Positions 19,501-31,500 of a DNA stretch of 64,000 nt are shown here, one piece after another. The notes beneath the pieces are model-generated. The model searched no databases and had not been told where the DNA came from. It saw nothing but the letters and a program-made list of their open reading frames with translations. Position 1 is the stretch's first letter. Each line of letters begins with the position of its first letter. This DNA comes from Prorocentrum cordatum (Eukaryota; Sar; Dinophyceae; Prorocentrales; Prorocentraceae). The stretch is taken from contig CAUYUJ010016471.1 of the NCBI GenBank assembly GCA_963575745.1, forward strand, positions 531,335 through 595,334, read 5' to 3'. Both the position numbers and the translations under genes were made by a program.

Positions 19501-19980
19501 ACGCAGGAAGCGCGTCGAGTCATGCGGTTCGAGACGAACGCGCTGCGAGTGTGGTACGGCGTTCCCATATTCGTAACCTTCTCGCCCGACGAAGGTCACA
19601 ATCTTCTCATGGTGAGACTCTCGCGCACTCGACGGCAGGACCCCGTGCACAAAGCAGCTGATGATGAAGCGCATTCGCGGCTGGCGGGAGGTCGGGGTTG
19701 GCCGCGCGTAGCCCCCGACATGGATGGGCTGCAGATGGATCTGCCAATGGCCGCGGGGGAGGCCGGAGTGCCGCCATGGACCGAGCGCAGACGAATTCTT
19801 GCGAGTGATCCCATGGCCAGCGTGGACGGTTTCCGTATCCTGGTGGACGCGACGCTCCGTCACTTGTTTGGCGTGCGGACCTGTCCGAATTGCCCCCGGT
19901 GCAACGAGGCGGAGAACGGGGCACTTTGCCAGGACCTGTTCGGGAGTAATGCTGAGCCTGGTGGGGGTGCGTTCGGTCGG
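16576..19980 (+). CDS. Helitron Rep protein, N-terminal part
   Basis: The frame opens at a TTG; the first in-frame ATG is at 17245, so the true start is uncertain. The first ~220 residues are low-complexity and charged. A C2H2-like finger follows (CAFSSCGWRG...EHVVRNH), then CMVCARKFP and a CRCCEAPLCGEC cluster before LANDMMAFYSPEELFG. From about residue 800 the sequence is the Helitron-specific N-terminal domain: PWYFGVAFAFLFKYCTGMPD, then PIFVTFSPDEGHNLLMVRLS. The frame stops making sense at AEPGGGAFGR, where the 220-bp insertion begins. Removing it joins directly to VDAYYVSIEAQKSTGSLHAH. Confidence 0.75.
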
Positions 19981-20191
19981 CAACACCCCAACATACTTAT
20001 ACTATATGTGCGTCGCCCCCCCAGGGGCGACGCGCGCACCGAGAAATCTTATAGTATATGCGTCGTGGCGGGCGCTTTCTGGCCACACCGCTCGGGAAAC
20101 GATATACTACAAGATGGGTATACTACATGTTCGGGTCGGACGCGCGCCTCCAAGGAGGACATATAGTACTAGTATGTCTTTGTGCTTCCCA
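19972..20191 (+). mobile_element. 220-bp introner-like insertion with inverted repeats inside the Rep gene
   Basis: The shared TTCGG (19972-19976 and 20192-20196) bounds exactly 220 bp; the junction is ambiguous over those 5 bp. Subterminal inverted repeats of 18 bp lie at 19992-20009 (CATACTTATACTATATGT) and 20159-20176, matching at 16 of 18 positions as reverse complements. Inside is a perfect 10-bp stem with a CCCA loop (20010-20033) and a second copy of a TTATA(C/G)TATATG...CGTCG sequence near 20049. As 220 is not divisible by 3, the insertion shifts the frame, and excision restores AFGRVDAYY. A GT is available at the left junction, but no AG at the right one, so canonical splicing is not supported. 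Confidence 0.75.
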
Positions 20192-21945
20192 TTCGGGCGC
20201 GTTGATGCCTACTACGTGTCGATCGAAGCGCAGAAGTCCACGGGGTCTCTCCACGCGCACTGCCAGGTATTCATCCAGTGCCTGCACCAGCACACACCGC
20301 TGGAAGAGGTCTTCGAAATCGTCCGCGACGAGGTGGAAGGCCGTGGAAGGAAAATCGTGGAGGATTATTTGGAGTATAAGAGTCGCGTGTGCCGCCAGGT
20401 TTATTCGGAGCAGATGGCGCCGGAGGAGATGATTGGCAAGTTGGATGAGGCAGAGAAGGCGTGGCCAGAGTTTAAAAACGAGGGCGGTCTCATTTGCAGG
20501 CCCGCGTTTCAGTGTCGCACACTTGACCCTGCAGCAACGGAGAAGGAGGCAGCAGACGACGCGGTGGCATGGGAGAAAGCGTACCTGGACGAAGACGCGC
20601 AGTACCTACAGGAGAGGAAGCAGAACCACGTGCATTTGAAGAACGAAGAGACTGGAGAGCGAGTACCCCTGCCGGCGTGCCGCCGGAAGGACAACCCGAA
20701 GCTGTGTAAGGCGGACTTTCCGCGGACGTCGCAGCTCATTGGCCGCGCCATCGTCGTGTGTCCAGGGCAGGCGGCAGCGTTGGACATGCCAAGGGCAGGG
20801 CGACGGAATCGAACGGGAAGCCTGCACGGGCCGATGAATCACGCGAGTCTGAACGGCACGCATCCATGCATGTTGTCCGCGCAACGTTTCAATTCCGACG
20901 TGCAATTGCCGTATCGGTTCCCCATCACAGATGTTTGTTGTACGTGCGGGAAAGCGTGCGATAAGAAGCTCAACGACGCTGCGATCATCAAGGTCGCGCA
21001 GATGGCACAGGACGCACAGGCAGGGTACGCCTGCGACTACTGCACGAAGCGGCAACCCATGGCTTTTCACGAAGTGAAGGAGTGCTGCAAGGGGATAGAG
21101 AAGCTTGGCAGGCAGCTGCAGGGCGAGAATTCGAATCGGATCGGGAAGAGAGTAGCGAACCGAATCATGAGCGACGCGTACGGCAAGGGCATCGTGCGGG
21201 GGCAAGTGGAGTGTGCGAACCTGAGGGCGTTCGCGAGAGAGGACGATGTCACTGCGGCGGAATCACTGAAGTCGTGTCAGACCACAGCCTTTTATGGACG
21301 CGAGTACGTGGACGTGGTCGAGCGCCTGGCAGACCGCGCGGCAGGCGGGCGCCAAGCGCAGTTTGCTGAAGTGGACATGCGGCAGAGGAGACGCAGAAAG
21401 GTAACCTTCCGAGACGTGGCCATGTTATATGGGCTGCGACCGAACGTGCCCGACCTGTGGCACTTGTCGCCGTACGAGTTCGCGACGTTCTGGACGCCGG
21501 TTTCGGTGTCGTTCCCGACGAGACTCGGGGATGCGGACCATCCCCGGCATCACGCCGTCTTGACGCAGAAGGGCAAGGAGAAGGTGCGGGAGAATTGTAA
21601 GAACCCGAAATTGGAGCAGGACCTGGAACCTGGGGAGGACTACATGGTGAAGGAAGGAGGAGGCGTCGATTGGGTGCCTTATCCAGAGACAGACGGGTGC
21701 GCCCACCTTCGTCACACGTGGGTGCTCCAGCGGAACAAAAGACCCAAGGCACCAACTTTTTTCGGAGCGCCCGTGCCACGCGGACGTCCTGGAGGAGCGG
21801 AGCGATCTGCGCGCATTGTCATGACGTACTTCCACCCGTGGACGTTGAGGCTCGACGCGGCTGACGCGCACGTCGTGTTCGCAGGGAGCTTGCGCGGGGA
21901 TGCGACGACATGGGGCGCGGCCATGGTGGCATCTGGACGGGGGGG
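20192..21945 (+). CDS. Helitron Rep protein, catalytic part
   Basis: Continues the Rep frame after the 220-bp insertion. The HUH metal-binding motif is STGSLHAHCQVFIQCL (His codons at 20252 and 20258). The tyrosine motif is AGYACDYCTKRQ near 21026-21055, i.e. Tyr-x3-Tyr-x2-Lys, the two-tyrosine arrangement of Helitron Rep. A CTCGKACDKK zinc pair precedes it. Together these residues nick and rejoin the transferred DNA strand. The frame ends at the G7 run 21939-21945, beyond which the helicase continues one frame over. Confidence 0.8.
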
Positions 21946-23314
21946 TGCAGACGAAGGAGGCCGCGCGGTACGTGGGCAACTTCCTCAGTGTGTACCGCGT
22001 GCGGCCACGAGACACGGACGAAGCGGGGGATGGGACCGACGAGGAAGTGAGCGACGAGGAGTTGGACTTGGGCTTCGATCAGCTCGACGAGGCGCTCAAG
22101 TCCCGCGTGGGCGGGAAGAGGCGCAAGGACGGCGACGGAGACAGCAGCAGCGACGAGGACGACGCAGACCCTGGGCAGGGAGCTGGAAGCGTCTCCCACT
22201 ACGAAAATTCGAAAGGAGGCATGAGTGTCGCGCAACAGGTGTGGGGGCTTCGCGATGGCGAAACGCCGTTGAGCGGGATTCTGAGTGCATGGCCCGCGGA
22301 GGAGCCCTGCGACGTTGAGCAGGTACTCAGGGAGGCGCGCAAATGTCGGAACAAGGAGGAATCCATGGCAGACCGACTGGCGGAGGCTGACGGCGCAGTT
22401 GTCGTCGCTGGCCAGGCGGCAACATCGGAGGACGTTGCCGCGTGGCTCAGGGACCTAGAGTTCCGGGTGGACAAGCACACGGGGCGGCGTGTTGTGAACG
22501 CGAAGCAGTTCGAGATGGTCAAGAAGGTGGCGTCTCGAGTAATGCGTGAGATAGACGGCGAAGGAAGAGAGGACGGCAGCATGGGTGAGCCGCTGCAGTG
22601 GTGCATGCACGGGGGCCCTGGGACCGGCAAGTCGCACGTGCTTCGCACTATTCGTCATGAGTTGTTTGAGAAGGTGATGAAATGGACTATCGGAGTGCAC
22701 TTCCAGATAACCGCCTTGCAGGCCGTCATGGCTCAGTTGCTGGGAGGCGACACCATCCACCATGCGCGTGGCATTCCGGCCATCAAGCGGGGAGAAGAGA
22801 AGGGTGGAGAGGACGTGAAGTTGCAGTACGAGACTGCGAAGCGATTGCTCCAGTGGAGGTGGCTTTTTATCGACGAGATAAGCATGGTGAGCGCTAGACT
22901 GCTAGCAGAAGTGGACGCGAAACTTCGCGGGGTCATTCGGGCCGTGGGCACGACGAAACTCGGCGACGATGGCGTTCCACGCCCGTTCGGCGGCCTGAAC
23001 GTCGTGCTGAGTGGTGACTTCTGGCAGCTGGCCCCCCCTGATGGAGGCTTCCTCGCCGACGTCCCCACGGAGCGGATTTCGGCTGCGCGCAAGTACACTT
23101 CGCTGCCACCCGTGTTGCACGGGCAATCGCTTCTCTGGGGCGGAGCCGAGTGTGGGATTCAGGGCGTGACAGAGCTGGAAGAGTGCGAGCGTTGCGACGA
23201 CGCCTGGTTGAAGGAGGTGCAGGAGGAATTCCGAAGAGGGTCGCTGTCGGCGGATGCGCACGCATTCTTGCACGGCCGGCATACGACCGTTCCTGGGAGC
23301 TGGTTGGGGGGGGG
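21946..23314 (+). CDS. Helitron PIF1-family helicase, N-terminal half
   Basis: After KEAARYVGNFLSVYRVRP and an acidic linker, the superfamily 1B motor shows Walker A (CMHGGPGTGKSHVLRT, about 22605-22650), Walker B (WLFIDEISMVSARL, about 22860-22900) and motif III (LSGDFWQLAPPDGG). It unwinds DNA 5' to 3' during rolling-circle transposition. The frame enters across the G7 run at 21939-21945 and leaves at the G9 run 23306-23314, after HTTVPGSWL. One base of length change in each run reconnects it to its neighbours. Confidence 0.85.
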
Positions 23315-24858
23315 ACGTATGCTGCGGGAATAGAGCGTGTCGGGAATTGTGCAGTGGCGGAAGGGACGCAGCGTCGTCCAGCGCGGGGCAACGACGGAAA
23401 CGCCCCGCGACGCCGAAAGATATCCGCGAGCAGGAGTGCAAGGTGTGCAGAGCGGAACGCGCGCGCCGCAAGCTCGTGGTGGATGGTCCCGACGACCCGC
23501 GTCTGCAGTCAGACAAGTTCCTCGTGGCGCCGGGTGTGTTCCCAAACAACGACGTGAAGTACGAGGCGAACAAGCTCCGTGCGTCCCAGTACGCACGCAA
23601 GCACAGAAAGCCGATGGTGTACGTCCCTGCGCGAGATACCCCCACGCCAGAGGCGCTGCGGGAGCGGCCGGATCTGCCGCAGCAGAAGATGGCATGGCTG
23701 CAACGACACGACAAGGAGAGCGGGGACTTGTACGGCTTTTTGCCCATCGCAGAAGGCATGCCCGTCGCTCTGACCGATCATATCGATCGAAGCGAGGACA
23801 AAAACCTGCTGCGCGGTCGCGTTGGCCGGGTGCAATTCTGGGCATGCGACGGGGACGACGTCAATGATCTAGTCACGCGCGGCGGGGAGACCATTGTGAA
23901 GAAGACGCCAAAAGTGATTTTCGTGTTGTTCGACGAAGGCGATGACGGGAACGGCGGCAGGAAGCCGTGCCAGTGGACGATCGAGGGATTAACGACACCC
24001 GGCTTGCACCCCGTGGTTCCGCAGAAGAAGGATTGGTTCGTGGACAAGGGCCGTCCGCATCCGCGACTCAAGGTTAAGAGACGGCAGTTCCCACTAGCGC
24101 CAGCCTTCGGAGTGACGGCCCATGCGGCGCAGGGGCAGACGTTCAAGCAGGGTGTCATTGTGGACCTGAGCATCGGCGGGGGCACGTCACCTCTGTCGAG
24201 CTACGTGGCACTGACGCGGGTGCAGCGCCGCGAGGATATGCTGATCTTTCGCCTTTTCGACATTGCGCCGTATCAGGAGAAGGACGAGCGGAAGGGCCCG
24301 GACTTGCTGCTGCGCACGTTGCGCGGAGAAGAATTGGACTGGGAGGCGATAGAGAAGGAGTTCATGCCGTCCGGCAGGTGCGCGGTCTGCGGGTGCACGA
24401 AGTACAAGAATATGTACCCAACGATCGGGCAGTGGAGCCGCGCAGACGGGCTCCGCGCGTGCACCGTGTGCCTGGAAGATAAGAAGAGGGCGGGCACACC
24501 GTGGCAATGCGTGGATTGTGGTTTATGGAAGTGCCAGGAGGCTTTCCACGCGTCACAGCACCACCCGTCGAAGCTGACCACGCGGCGCTGCGTGGACTGC
24601 CCCGAGAGACGGAGTTGCCGCGCGTGCGAGCATCGGAAATACGAAGAGGCGTTCGCGCGGTATCAGTGGGAACTGGCGGGGAACAGCCGAGGTAGGGGAG
24701 GAATGTGCGCAGAGTGTGAAGAACTGAAGAAGCACCTCGTATGTGGTCGCTGCAAGGAGAGCAAGATCGCCACCCATTTCGCGAAGCGCGACGTCGATGA
24801 CGTGGAGCGCCGGTGCGACAAGTGCAAAAGAGAGGAGAGGAAGGAGGGGAAGCGGCGG
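23315..24858 (+). CDS. Helitron PIF1-family helicase, C-terminal half
   Basis: Begins with GGDVCCGNRACRELC and a CKVC...C segment, then FLVAPGVFPNNDVKYEANKL (the Asn-containing motif that follows motif III in PIF1 helicases). Motifs V and VI are APAFGVTAHAAQGQTFKQG and SSYVALTRVQRREDM near 24100-24240. After the motor come zinc ribbons: CAVCGC, CTVC, CVDC...C, CRAC, CAEC, CGRC and CDKC. The reading frame breaks at the G8 run 24857-24864. All expected helicase motifs are present, so the protein looks functional apart from homopolymer breaks. Confidence 0.8.
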
Positions 24859-25448
24859 GGGGGGAGGAGGAACGGAAGAAGTGTTCGCGGTGTGGTGAGG
24901 AGAAACCGCGCGACATGTATTCGGGCTCAATGTGGGAAGAGAGGCCCAGGCCGCGAAAATGCACGGAGTGCGTCGAGCGGGCCGCCGCCGAAAGGAACGA
25001 GAAATTGAAGGTGAAGTCGTGTGTGGCGTGCGGCGGGGAACAACCGGAGGCCGCGTTCTCCAGGCGGATGTGGAACGACGTCGCCGACAAGCAACGCAAG
25101 TGTGAAACGTGCGTCAAGAAGGCGAAGGTGAAGTCGTGCGTGGCGCGCGGCGAGGAACAGCCGGAGGGCGCATTCTCCAGGCGAATGTGGAACGACGTCG
25201 CCGACAAGCAACGCAAGTGCGAAACGTGCGTGAAGGGAGCGCGACCGCCGCGCGGGTATTGGAAGTGCGTGCAGTGTAAAAATTGCGTCGAGAAGGCGGG
25301 ATTCAGCGCGTGGTTGTCAAGGCGGGCGACGAAGAGATCGGACGGAACACAGCGGTGTAACGTATGCGATGCAGAACAGGAGCGCAGTCGGAAGCGCGTG
25401 GCAGACCGGTCGCATGACGTGGTAGCGACTGCGAAAAAGCCAGCGTGA
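24859..25448 (+). CDS. C-terminal zinc-ribbon repeat array of the Helitron protein
   Basis: Continues the helicase polypeptide in the next frame. Repeats of about 39 residues have the pattern CxxCGEEKPRDMY...RKCTEC: CSRCGEEKPRDMYSG, CVACGGEQPEAAFS, CVARGEEQPEGAFS and a final CVQCKNCVEKAGF. Each pairs an N-terminal CxxC with a C-terminal CxxC, giving treble-clef or ribbon-like fingers. The third repeat has lost one Cys (CVAR for CVAC). Such tandem ribbons may bind nucleic acid or chromatin; the function is not known. The polypeptide ends in a basic tail (KRVADRSHDVVATAKKPA) at 25448. Confidence 0.65.
25011..25236 (+). repeat. 117-bp in-frame tandem duplication in the zinc-ribbon array
   Basis: The copy starting GTGAAGTCGTGTGTGG at 25011 is repeated from 25128 with few differences, almost all in the first half. 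The 117-bp unit (39 codons) keeps the frame, so a whole finger was duplicated. The Cys-to-Arg change lies in the second copy. Confidence 0.85.
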
Positions 25449-25527
25449 AGCGGAAAGCCCGGCGGGCATGGATCGCGGGGCGCGCCCGGTCTGGATGTGG
25501 GTCCAGGAGAGCTGCGCGCTCATCTCC

Positions 25528-28500
25528 AGGAGCGTCAGGAGGCTGGGAATGTCAGACGCGGTGGCGTGCGCGGTGGGTGGTCCCAGCGAGGATTTGGCAG
25601 GGGGGGGGGCCATGGAGAACTGATCCCCAAAGGCTTCAGGAGGCTGGGAATGTCAGACGCGGTGGCGGGCGCGGTGAGGGTCCCCATGTCAGACGCGGTG
25701 GGGGCGCGGTGGGTGGTCCCGGCGAGGAATTTGCAGGGTAGGTGGCTCCTAGAAACGTATGCCCAGAGGCCTCAGGGGGGCTGGGAATGTCAGACGTGGT
25801 GGGGGCGCGGTGGGGAGTCCAAGCGAGGATTTTGCAGGGTCGGTGGCTCCTAGAAACCTATGCCCAGAAGCCTCAGGGGGCTGGGAATGTCAGACGCGGT
25901 GGGAGCGAGGTGGGGGTTCCCGGCGAAGATTTTGCAGGGTGGGTGGCTCCTAGAAACCTACGCCCAGAGGCTTCAGGGGGGCTGGGAATGTCAGACGCGG
26001 TGTTGGCGCGGTGGGGGATACCGACGAGGATTTTGCAGGTTGGGTGGCTCCTGAAACCTATGCCCAGAGACATCAGGGGGGCTGGGAATGTCAGTCGCGA
26101 TGGGGCGCGGTGGGGGGTCTCGGCGAGGATTTTGCAGGGTGGGTGACTCCTAGAACCTATGCCCAGAGGCTTCTGGGAATGTCAGACGCGGTGGGGGCGC
26201 GGTGGGGGGCCCCGGCGAGAATTTTGCAGGGTGAGTGGCTCCTGGAAACCTATGCCCAGAGGCTTCAGGGGGGCTGGGAATGTCAGACGCGGTGGGAGCG
26301 CGGTGGGAGGTCCCGCAAGGATTTTGCAGGGTGGGTGGCTCCTAGAAACCTATGACCAGAGGCCTCAAGGGGGCTGGGAATGTCAGACGCGGTGGGGGCG
26401 CGGTGGTGGGTCCTGGCGAGGATTTTGCAGGGTGGGTGGCTCCTAGAAACCTATGCCCAGAGGCCTCAGGGGGGCTGGGAATGTCAGACGCGGTGTCCCG
26501 GCGAGGATTTTGCAGGGTGGGTGGCTCCTAGAAACCTATGCCCAGAGGCTTCAGGGGGGCTGGGAATGTCAGACGCGGTGGGGGCGCGGTGGGGGGTCCC
26601 GGCGAGGATTTTGCAGGGTGGTGGCTCCGAAACCTATGCCCAGAGGCCTGGGGCTGGGAATGTCAGACGCGGTGGGGCGCGGTGGATTTGGCAGGGTGGG
26701 TGATAGCTGTGCCCAGATGCCTCAGGGGGGCTGGGTCAGACGCGGCGGGGGCGCGGTGGGGGGTCCCGGCGAGGATTTTGCAGGGTGGGTGGCTCCTAGA
26801 AACCTATGCCCAGATGCTTCGGAGGGGCTGGGAATGTCAGACGCGGTGGGAGCGCGGTGGGGGGTCTCGGCGAGGATTTTGCAGGGTGGGTGGCTCCTAG
26901 AAACCTATGGACAGAGGCCTCAGGGAGCTGAGAATGTCAGACGCGGCGGGGGCGCGGTGGGGGGTCCCGGCGAGGATTTTGCAGGGTGGGTGGCTCCTAA
27001 AAACCTATGCCCAGAGACTTCAGGGGGGCTGGGAATGTCAGACGCGGTGGGGGGTCCCGGCGAGGATTTTGCAGGGTGGGTGGCTCCTAGAAACCTATGC
27101 CCAGAGGCCTCAGGGGGGCTGGGAATGTCAGACGCGGTGTCCCGGCGAGGATGTTGCAGGGTGGGTGGCTCCTAGAAACCTATGCCCAGAGGCTTCAGGG
27201 GGGCTGGGAATGTCAGACGCGGTGGGGGCGCGGTGAGGAGGTCCCGGCGAGGATTTTGCAGGGTGGGTGGCTCCTAGAAACGTATGCCCAGAGGCCTCAG
27301 GGGGGCTGGGAATGTCAGACGCGGTGGGGGCGCGGTAGGGAGTTCCGGCGAGGATTTTGCAGGGTGGGTGAAAGCTATGCCCAGAGGCCTCAGGGGGGCT
27401 GGGGGTGTCAGACGCGGTGGCAGCGCGGCGGGGGGTCCCGGCGAGGATTGCAGGGTAGGTGGCTCCTAGAACCTATGGCCGGAGACGTCAGGGGGGCTGG
27501 GAATGTCAGACGCGGTGGGGGCGCGGTGGGGCTCCCAGCGAGGATTTTGCATGGTGGGAGAAACCTATGCCCAGAGGCTTCAGGGGGGCTGGGAATGTCA
27601 GACGCGACGGGGGCGCGGTGGGGGGTCCCGGCGAGGATTTTGCAGTGTAGGTGGCTCCTAGAAACCTATAGCCAGAGGCCTCAGGGGGGCTGGGAATGTC
27701 AGACGCGGTGGGGGCGCGGTGGGGGGTCCCGGCGAGGATTTTGCAGGGTGGGTGGCTCCTAGAAACCTATGCCCAGAAGCCTCAGGGGGGCTGGGAATGT
27801 CAGACGCGGTGATGGCGCGGTGCGGGGTACCGACGAGGATTTTGCAGGTTGGGTGGCTCCTGAAACCTATGCCCAGGGACTTCAGGGGGGCTGGGAATGT
27901 CAGTGTGGCGGCGCAGGTCCCGCTTGCAGGGTTGGAGGGGGCTGCGAAGCTGGGGAGGTCCCGGCGAGGATTTTGCACGGGTGGGTGGCTCCTAGAAAAA
28001 CCTATGCCCCAGAGGCCTCAGGGAGCTGGGAATGTCAGACGCGGTGGGGGCGCGGTGGGGGGTCCCGGCGAGGATTTTGCAGGGTGGGTGGCTCCTAAAA
28101 ACCTATGCCCAGAGGCCTCAGGGGGGCTGGGAATGTCAGACGCGGTGGGGGCGCGGTGGGGGGTCCCGGCGAGGATTTTGCAGGGTGGGTGGCTCCTAGA
28201 AACCTATGACCAAGGGTCTCAGGGGGGGTGGGAATGTCAGACGCGGTGTCCCGGCGAAGATTTTGCAGGGTGAGTGGCTCCTAGAAACTTATGCCCAGAG
28301 GCTTCAGGGGGGCTGGGAATGTCAGACGCGGTGGGGGCGCGGTGGGGGGTCCCGGCGAGGATTTTGCAGGGTGGGTGGCTCCTAGAAACCTATGCCCAGA
28401 GGCCTCAGGGGGGCTGGGAATGTCAGACGCGGTGGGGCGCGGTAGGGAGTTCCGGCGAGGATTTTGCAGGGTGGATGAAATCTATACCCAGAGGCCTCAG

Positions 28501-31500
28501 GGGGGCTGGGAATGTCAGACGCGGTGGGGGCGCGGTGGGTGGTCCCGGTGAGGATTTTGCAGGGTGGGTCGCTCCTAGAAACCTATGCCTAGAAGCTTCA
28601 GGAGGGCTGGAAATGTCAGACGCGGTGGGGGCGCGGTGGGGGGTCCCGGCGAGGATTTTGCAGGGTGGGTGGCTCCTAGAAACGTATGCCCAGAGGCTTC
28701 AGGGGGGCTGGGAATGTCAGACGCGGTGGGGGCGCGGTAAGGGGTTCCGGCGAGGATTTTGCAGGGTGGGTGAAAGCTATGCCCAGACGCCTCAGGGGGG
28801 CTGGGAGTGTCAGACGCGGTGGGGGCGCAGTGAGGAGTCCCGGCGAGGATTTTGCAGGGTGGGTGGCTCCTAGATACCTATGGCCAGAGATGTCAGGGGG
28901 GCTGGGAATGTCAGACGCGGCGGGGGCGCGGTGGAGCCCGGCGTGGCTCGGAGAAACCTATGCCGAGAGGCTTCAGGGGGGCTGGGAATGTCAGACGCGG
29001 TGGGGGCGCGGTGGGGGTGATTTTCAGACAGGCGGTGGGGGCGCGGTGGGGGGTCCCGGCGAGGATTTTGCAGGGTGGGTGGCTCCTAAAACCTATGGCT
29101 CAGAGGGGCTGGGAATGTCAGACGCGGTGGGGCGCGGTGGGGGGTTCCGGCGAGGATTTTGCAGGGTAGGTGGCTCCTAGAAACCTATGCCCCAGAGGCC
29201 TCAGGGAACTGGGAATGTCAGGACGCGGTGGAACGCGGGTGGTGGTCCCGGCGAGGATGTTGCAGGGGGGGTGGCTCCTAGAAACCTATGCCCAGAGGCT
29301 TCAGGGGGGCTGGAAATGTCAGACGCGGTGGGGGCGCGGTGAGAGGTCCCGGCGAGGATTTTGCAGGGTGGGTGGCTCCTAGAAACGTATGCCCAGAGGC
29401 CTCAGGGGGGCTGGGAATGTCAGACGCAGTGTCCCGGCGAGGATTTTGCAGGGTGGGAGGATCCTAGAAAGCTATGGCCAGAGGCTTCAGGGAGGCTGGG
29501 AATGTCAGACGCGGTGGGGGCGCGGTGGGGGGTCCCGGCGAGGATTTTGCAGGGTGGGTGGCTCCTGAAACCTATGCCCAGAGGCTTCAGAGGGGCTGGG
29601 AATGTCAGACGCGGTGGCAGCGCGGTGGGGGGTCCTGGCGAGGATTTTGCAGGGTGGGTGGCTCTTAGAAACCTATGCCCAGAGGTCTCAGGGGCGCTTG
29701 GAATGTCAGACGCGGTGGGTGCGCGGTAGGGCGTCCCGGCGAGGATTTTGCAGGGTGGGTGAAACTCATGCCCAGAGGCCTCAGGGGGGCTGGGAATGTC
29801 AAACGCGGTGGGGGCGCGGTGGGGGGTCCCGGCGAGGATTTTGCAGGGTGGGTGGATCCTAGAAACCTATGCCCAGAGGCTTCAGGGGGGCTTGGAATGT
29901 CAGACGCGGTGGGGGCGCGGTGGCGGGTACCGACGAGGATTTGCAGGTTGGGTGGCTCCTGAAACCTATGCCCAGAGACTTCAGGGGGGCTGGGAATGTC
30001 AGTCGCGGTGAGAGCGCGGTGGAAGGTTCCGGCGAGGATTTTGCAGGGTGGGTGGCTCCTAGAAACCTATGCCCAGAGGCCTCAGGGGGCTGGGAATGTC
30101 AGACGCGGTGGGGGCGCGGTGGGGGGTCCCGGCGAAGATTTTGCAGGGTGGGTGGCTCCTAGAAACCTATGCCCAGAGGCCTCAGGGGGGCTGGGGATGT
30201 CAGACGCGGTGGGGGCGCGGTAGGGGGTTCCGGCGAGGATTTTGCAGGGTGGGTGAAACCTATGCCCAGAAGCCTCAGGGGGGCTGGGAATGTCAGACGC
30301 GTGGGGCGCGTGGGGGGTCCTGCGAGGATTTTGCAGGGTAGGTGGCTCCCAGAAACCTATGCCCAGAGACTTCAGGGGGCTGGGAATGTCAGACGCGGTG
30401 GGGGCGCGGTGGGGGTCCCGGCAAGGATTTTGCAGGGTGGGAAAAACCTATGCCCAGAGCCCTCAGGGGGGCTGGGAATGTCAGACGCGGTAGGGGCGCG
30501 GTGGGGGGTCCCGGCGAGGATTTTGCAGGGTAGGTGGCTCCTAGAAACCTATGCCCAGAAGCCTCAGGGAGGCTGGGAATATCAGACGCGGTGGGGGCGC
30601 GGTGGGAGGTCCGGGCGAGGATTTTGCAGGAGGATTTTGCAGGGTGGGTGGCTCCTAGAAACCTATGCCCAGAGGACTCAAGGGGGCTGGATATGTCAGA
30701 CGCGGTGGGGGCGCGGTGGGGGGTCCCGGCGAGGATTTTGCAGGGTGGGTGGCTCCTAAAACCTATGCCCAGAGGCTGCAGAGAGGCTGGGAATGTCAGA
30801 CGCGGTGGGGGCGCGGTGGGGGGTGCTGGCGAGGATTTTGCAGGGTGGGTGGCTCCTAGAAACCTATGCCCAGAGGTCTCAGGGGGGCTTGGAATGTCAG
30901 ACGCGGTGGGGGCGCGGTAGCGAGTTCCGGCGAGGATTTTGCAGGGTGGGTGAAACTCATGCCCAGAGGCCTCAGGGGGGCTGGGAATGTCAGACGCGGT
31001 GGGGGCGCGGTGGGAGGTCCCGGCGAGGATTTTGCAGGGTGGGTGGATCCTAGAAACCTATGCCCAGAGGCTTCAGGGGGGCTGGGAATGTCAGACGCGG
31101 TGGGGGCGCGGTGGCGGGTACCGACGAGGATTTTGCAGGTTGGGTGGCTCCTGAAACCTATGCCCAGAGACATCAGGGGGGCTGGGAATGTCAGTCGCGG
31201 TGAGAGCGCGGTGGAAGGTCCCGGCGAGGATTTTGCAGGGTGGGTGGCTCCTAAAACCTATGCCCAGAGGCTTCAGAGGGGCTGGGAATGTCAGACGCGG
31301 TGGGGGCGCGGTGGGGGGTTCCGGCGAGGATTTTGCAGGGTAGGTGGCTCCTAGAAACCTATGCCCAGAGGCCTCAGGGAGCTGGGAATGTCAGACGCGG
31401 TGGAAGCGCGGTGGGGGGTCCCGGCGAGGATTTTGCAGGGTGGGTGGCTCCTAAAAACCTATGCCCAGAGGCCTCAGGGTAACTGGGAATGTCAGACGCG

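Larger units (their letters stand above)
16576..25448 (+). mobile_element. Helitron rolling-circle transposon (Rep-helicase plus zinc-ribbon array)
   Basis: Consecutive domains on the plus strand: low-complexity and zinc-finger N-terminus, HUH-type Rep, PIF1-family helicase and a C-terminal array of CxxC zinc ribbons. Fused Rep and PIF1 helicase are diagnostic of Helitrons, which transpose by nicking one strand with a tyrosine and peeling it off with the helicase. The coding region is split by one 220-bp insertion and three frame changes, each at a G run (21939-21945, 23306-23314, 24857-24864). Ends are not determined: coordinates are those of the coding span. A small inverted repeat, GCCCG-g-CGGGC, near 25460 could belong to the 3' terminal hairpin. 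Confidence 0.8.
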
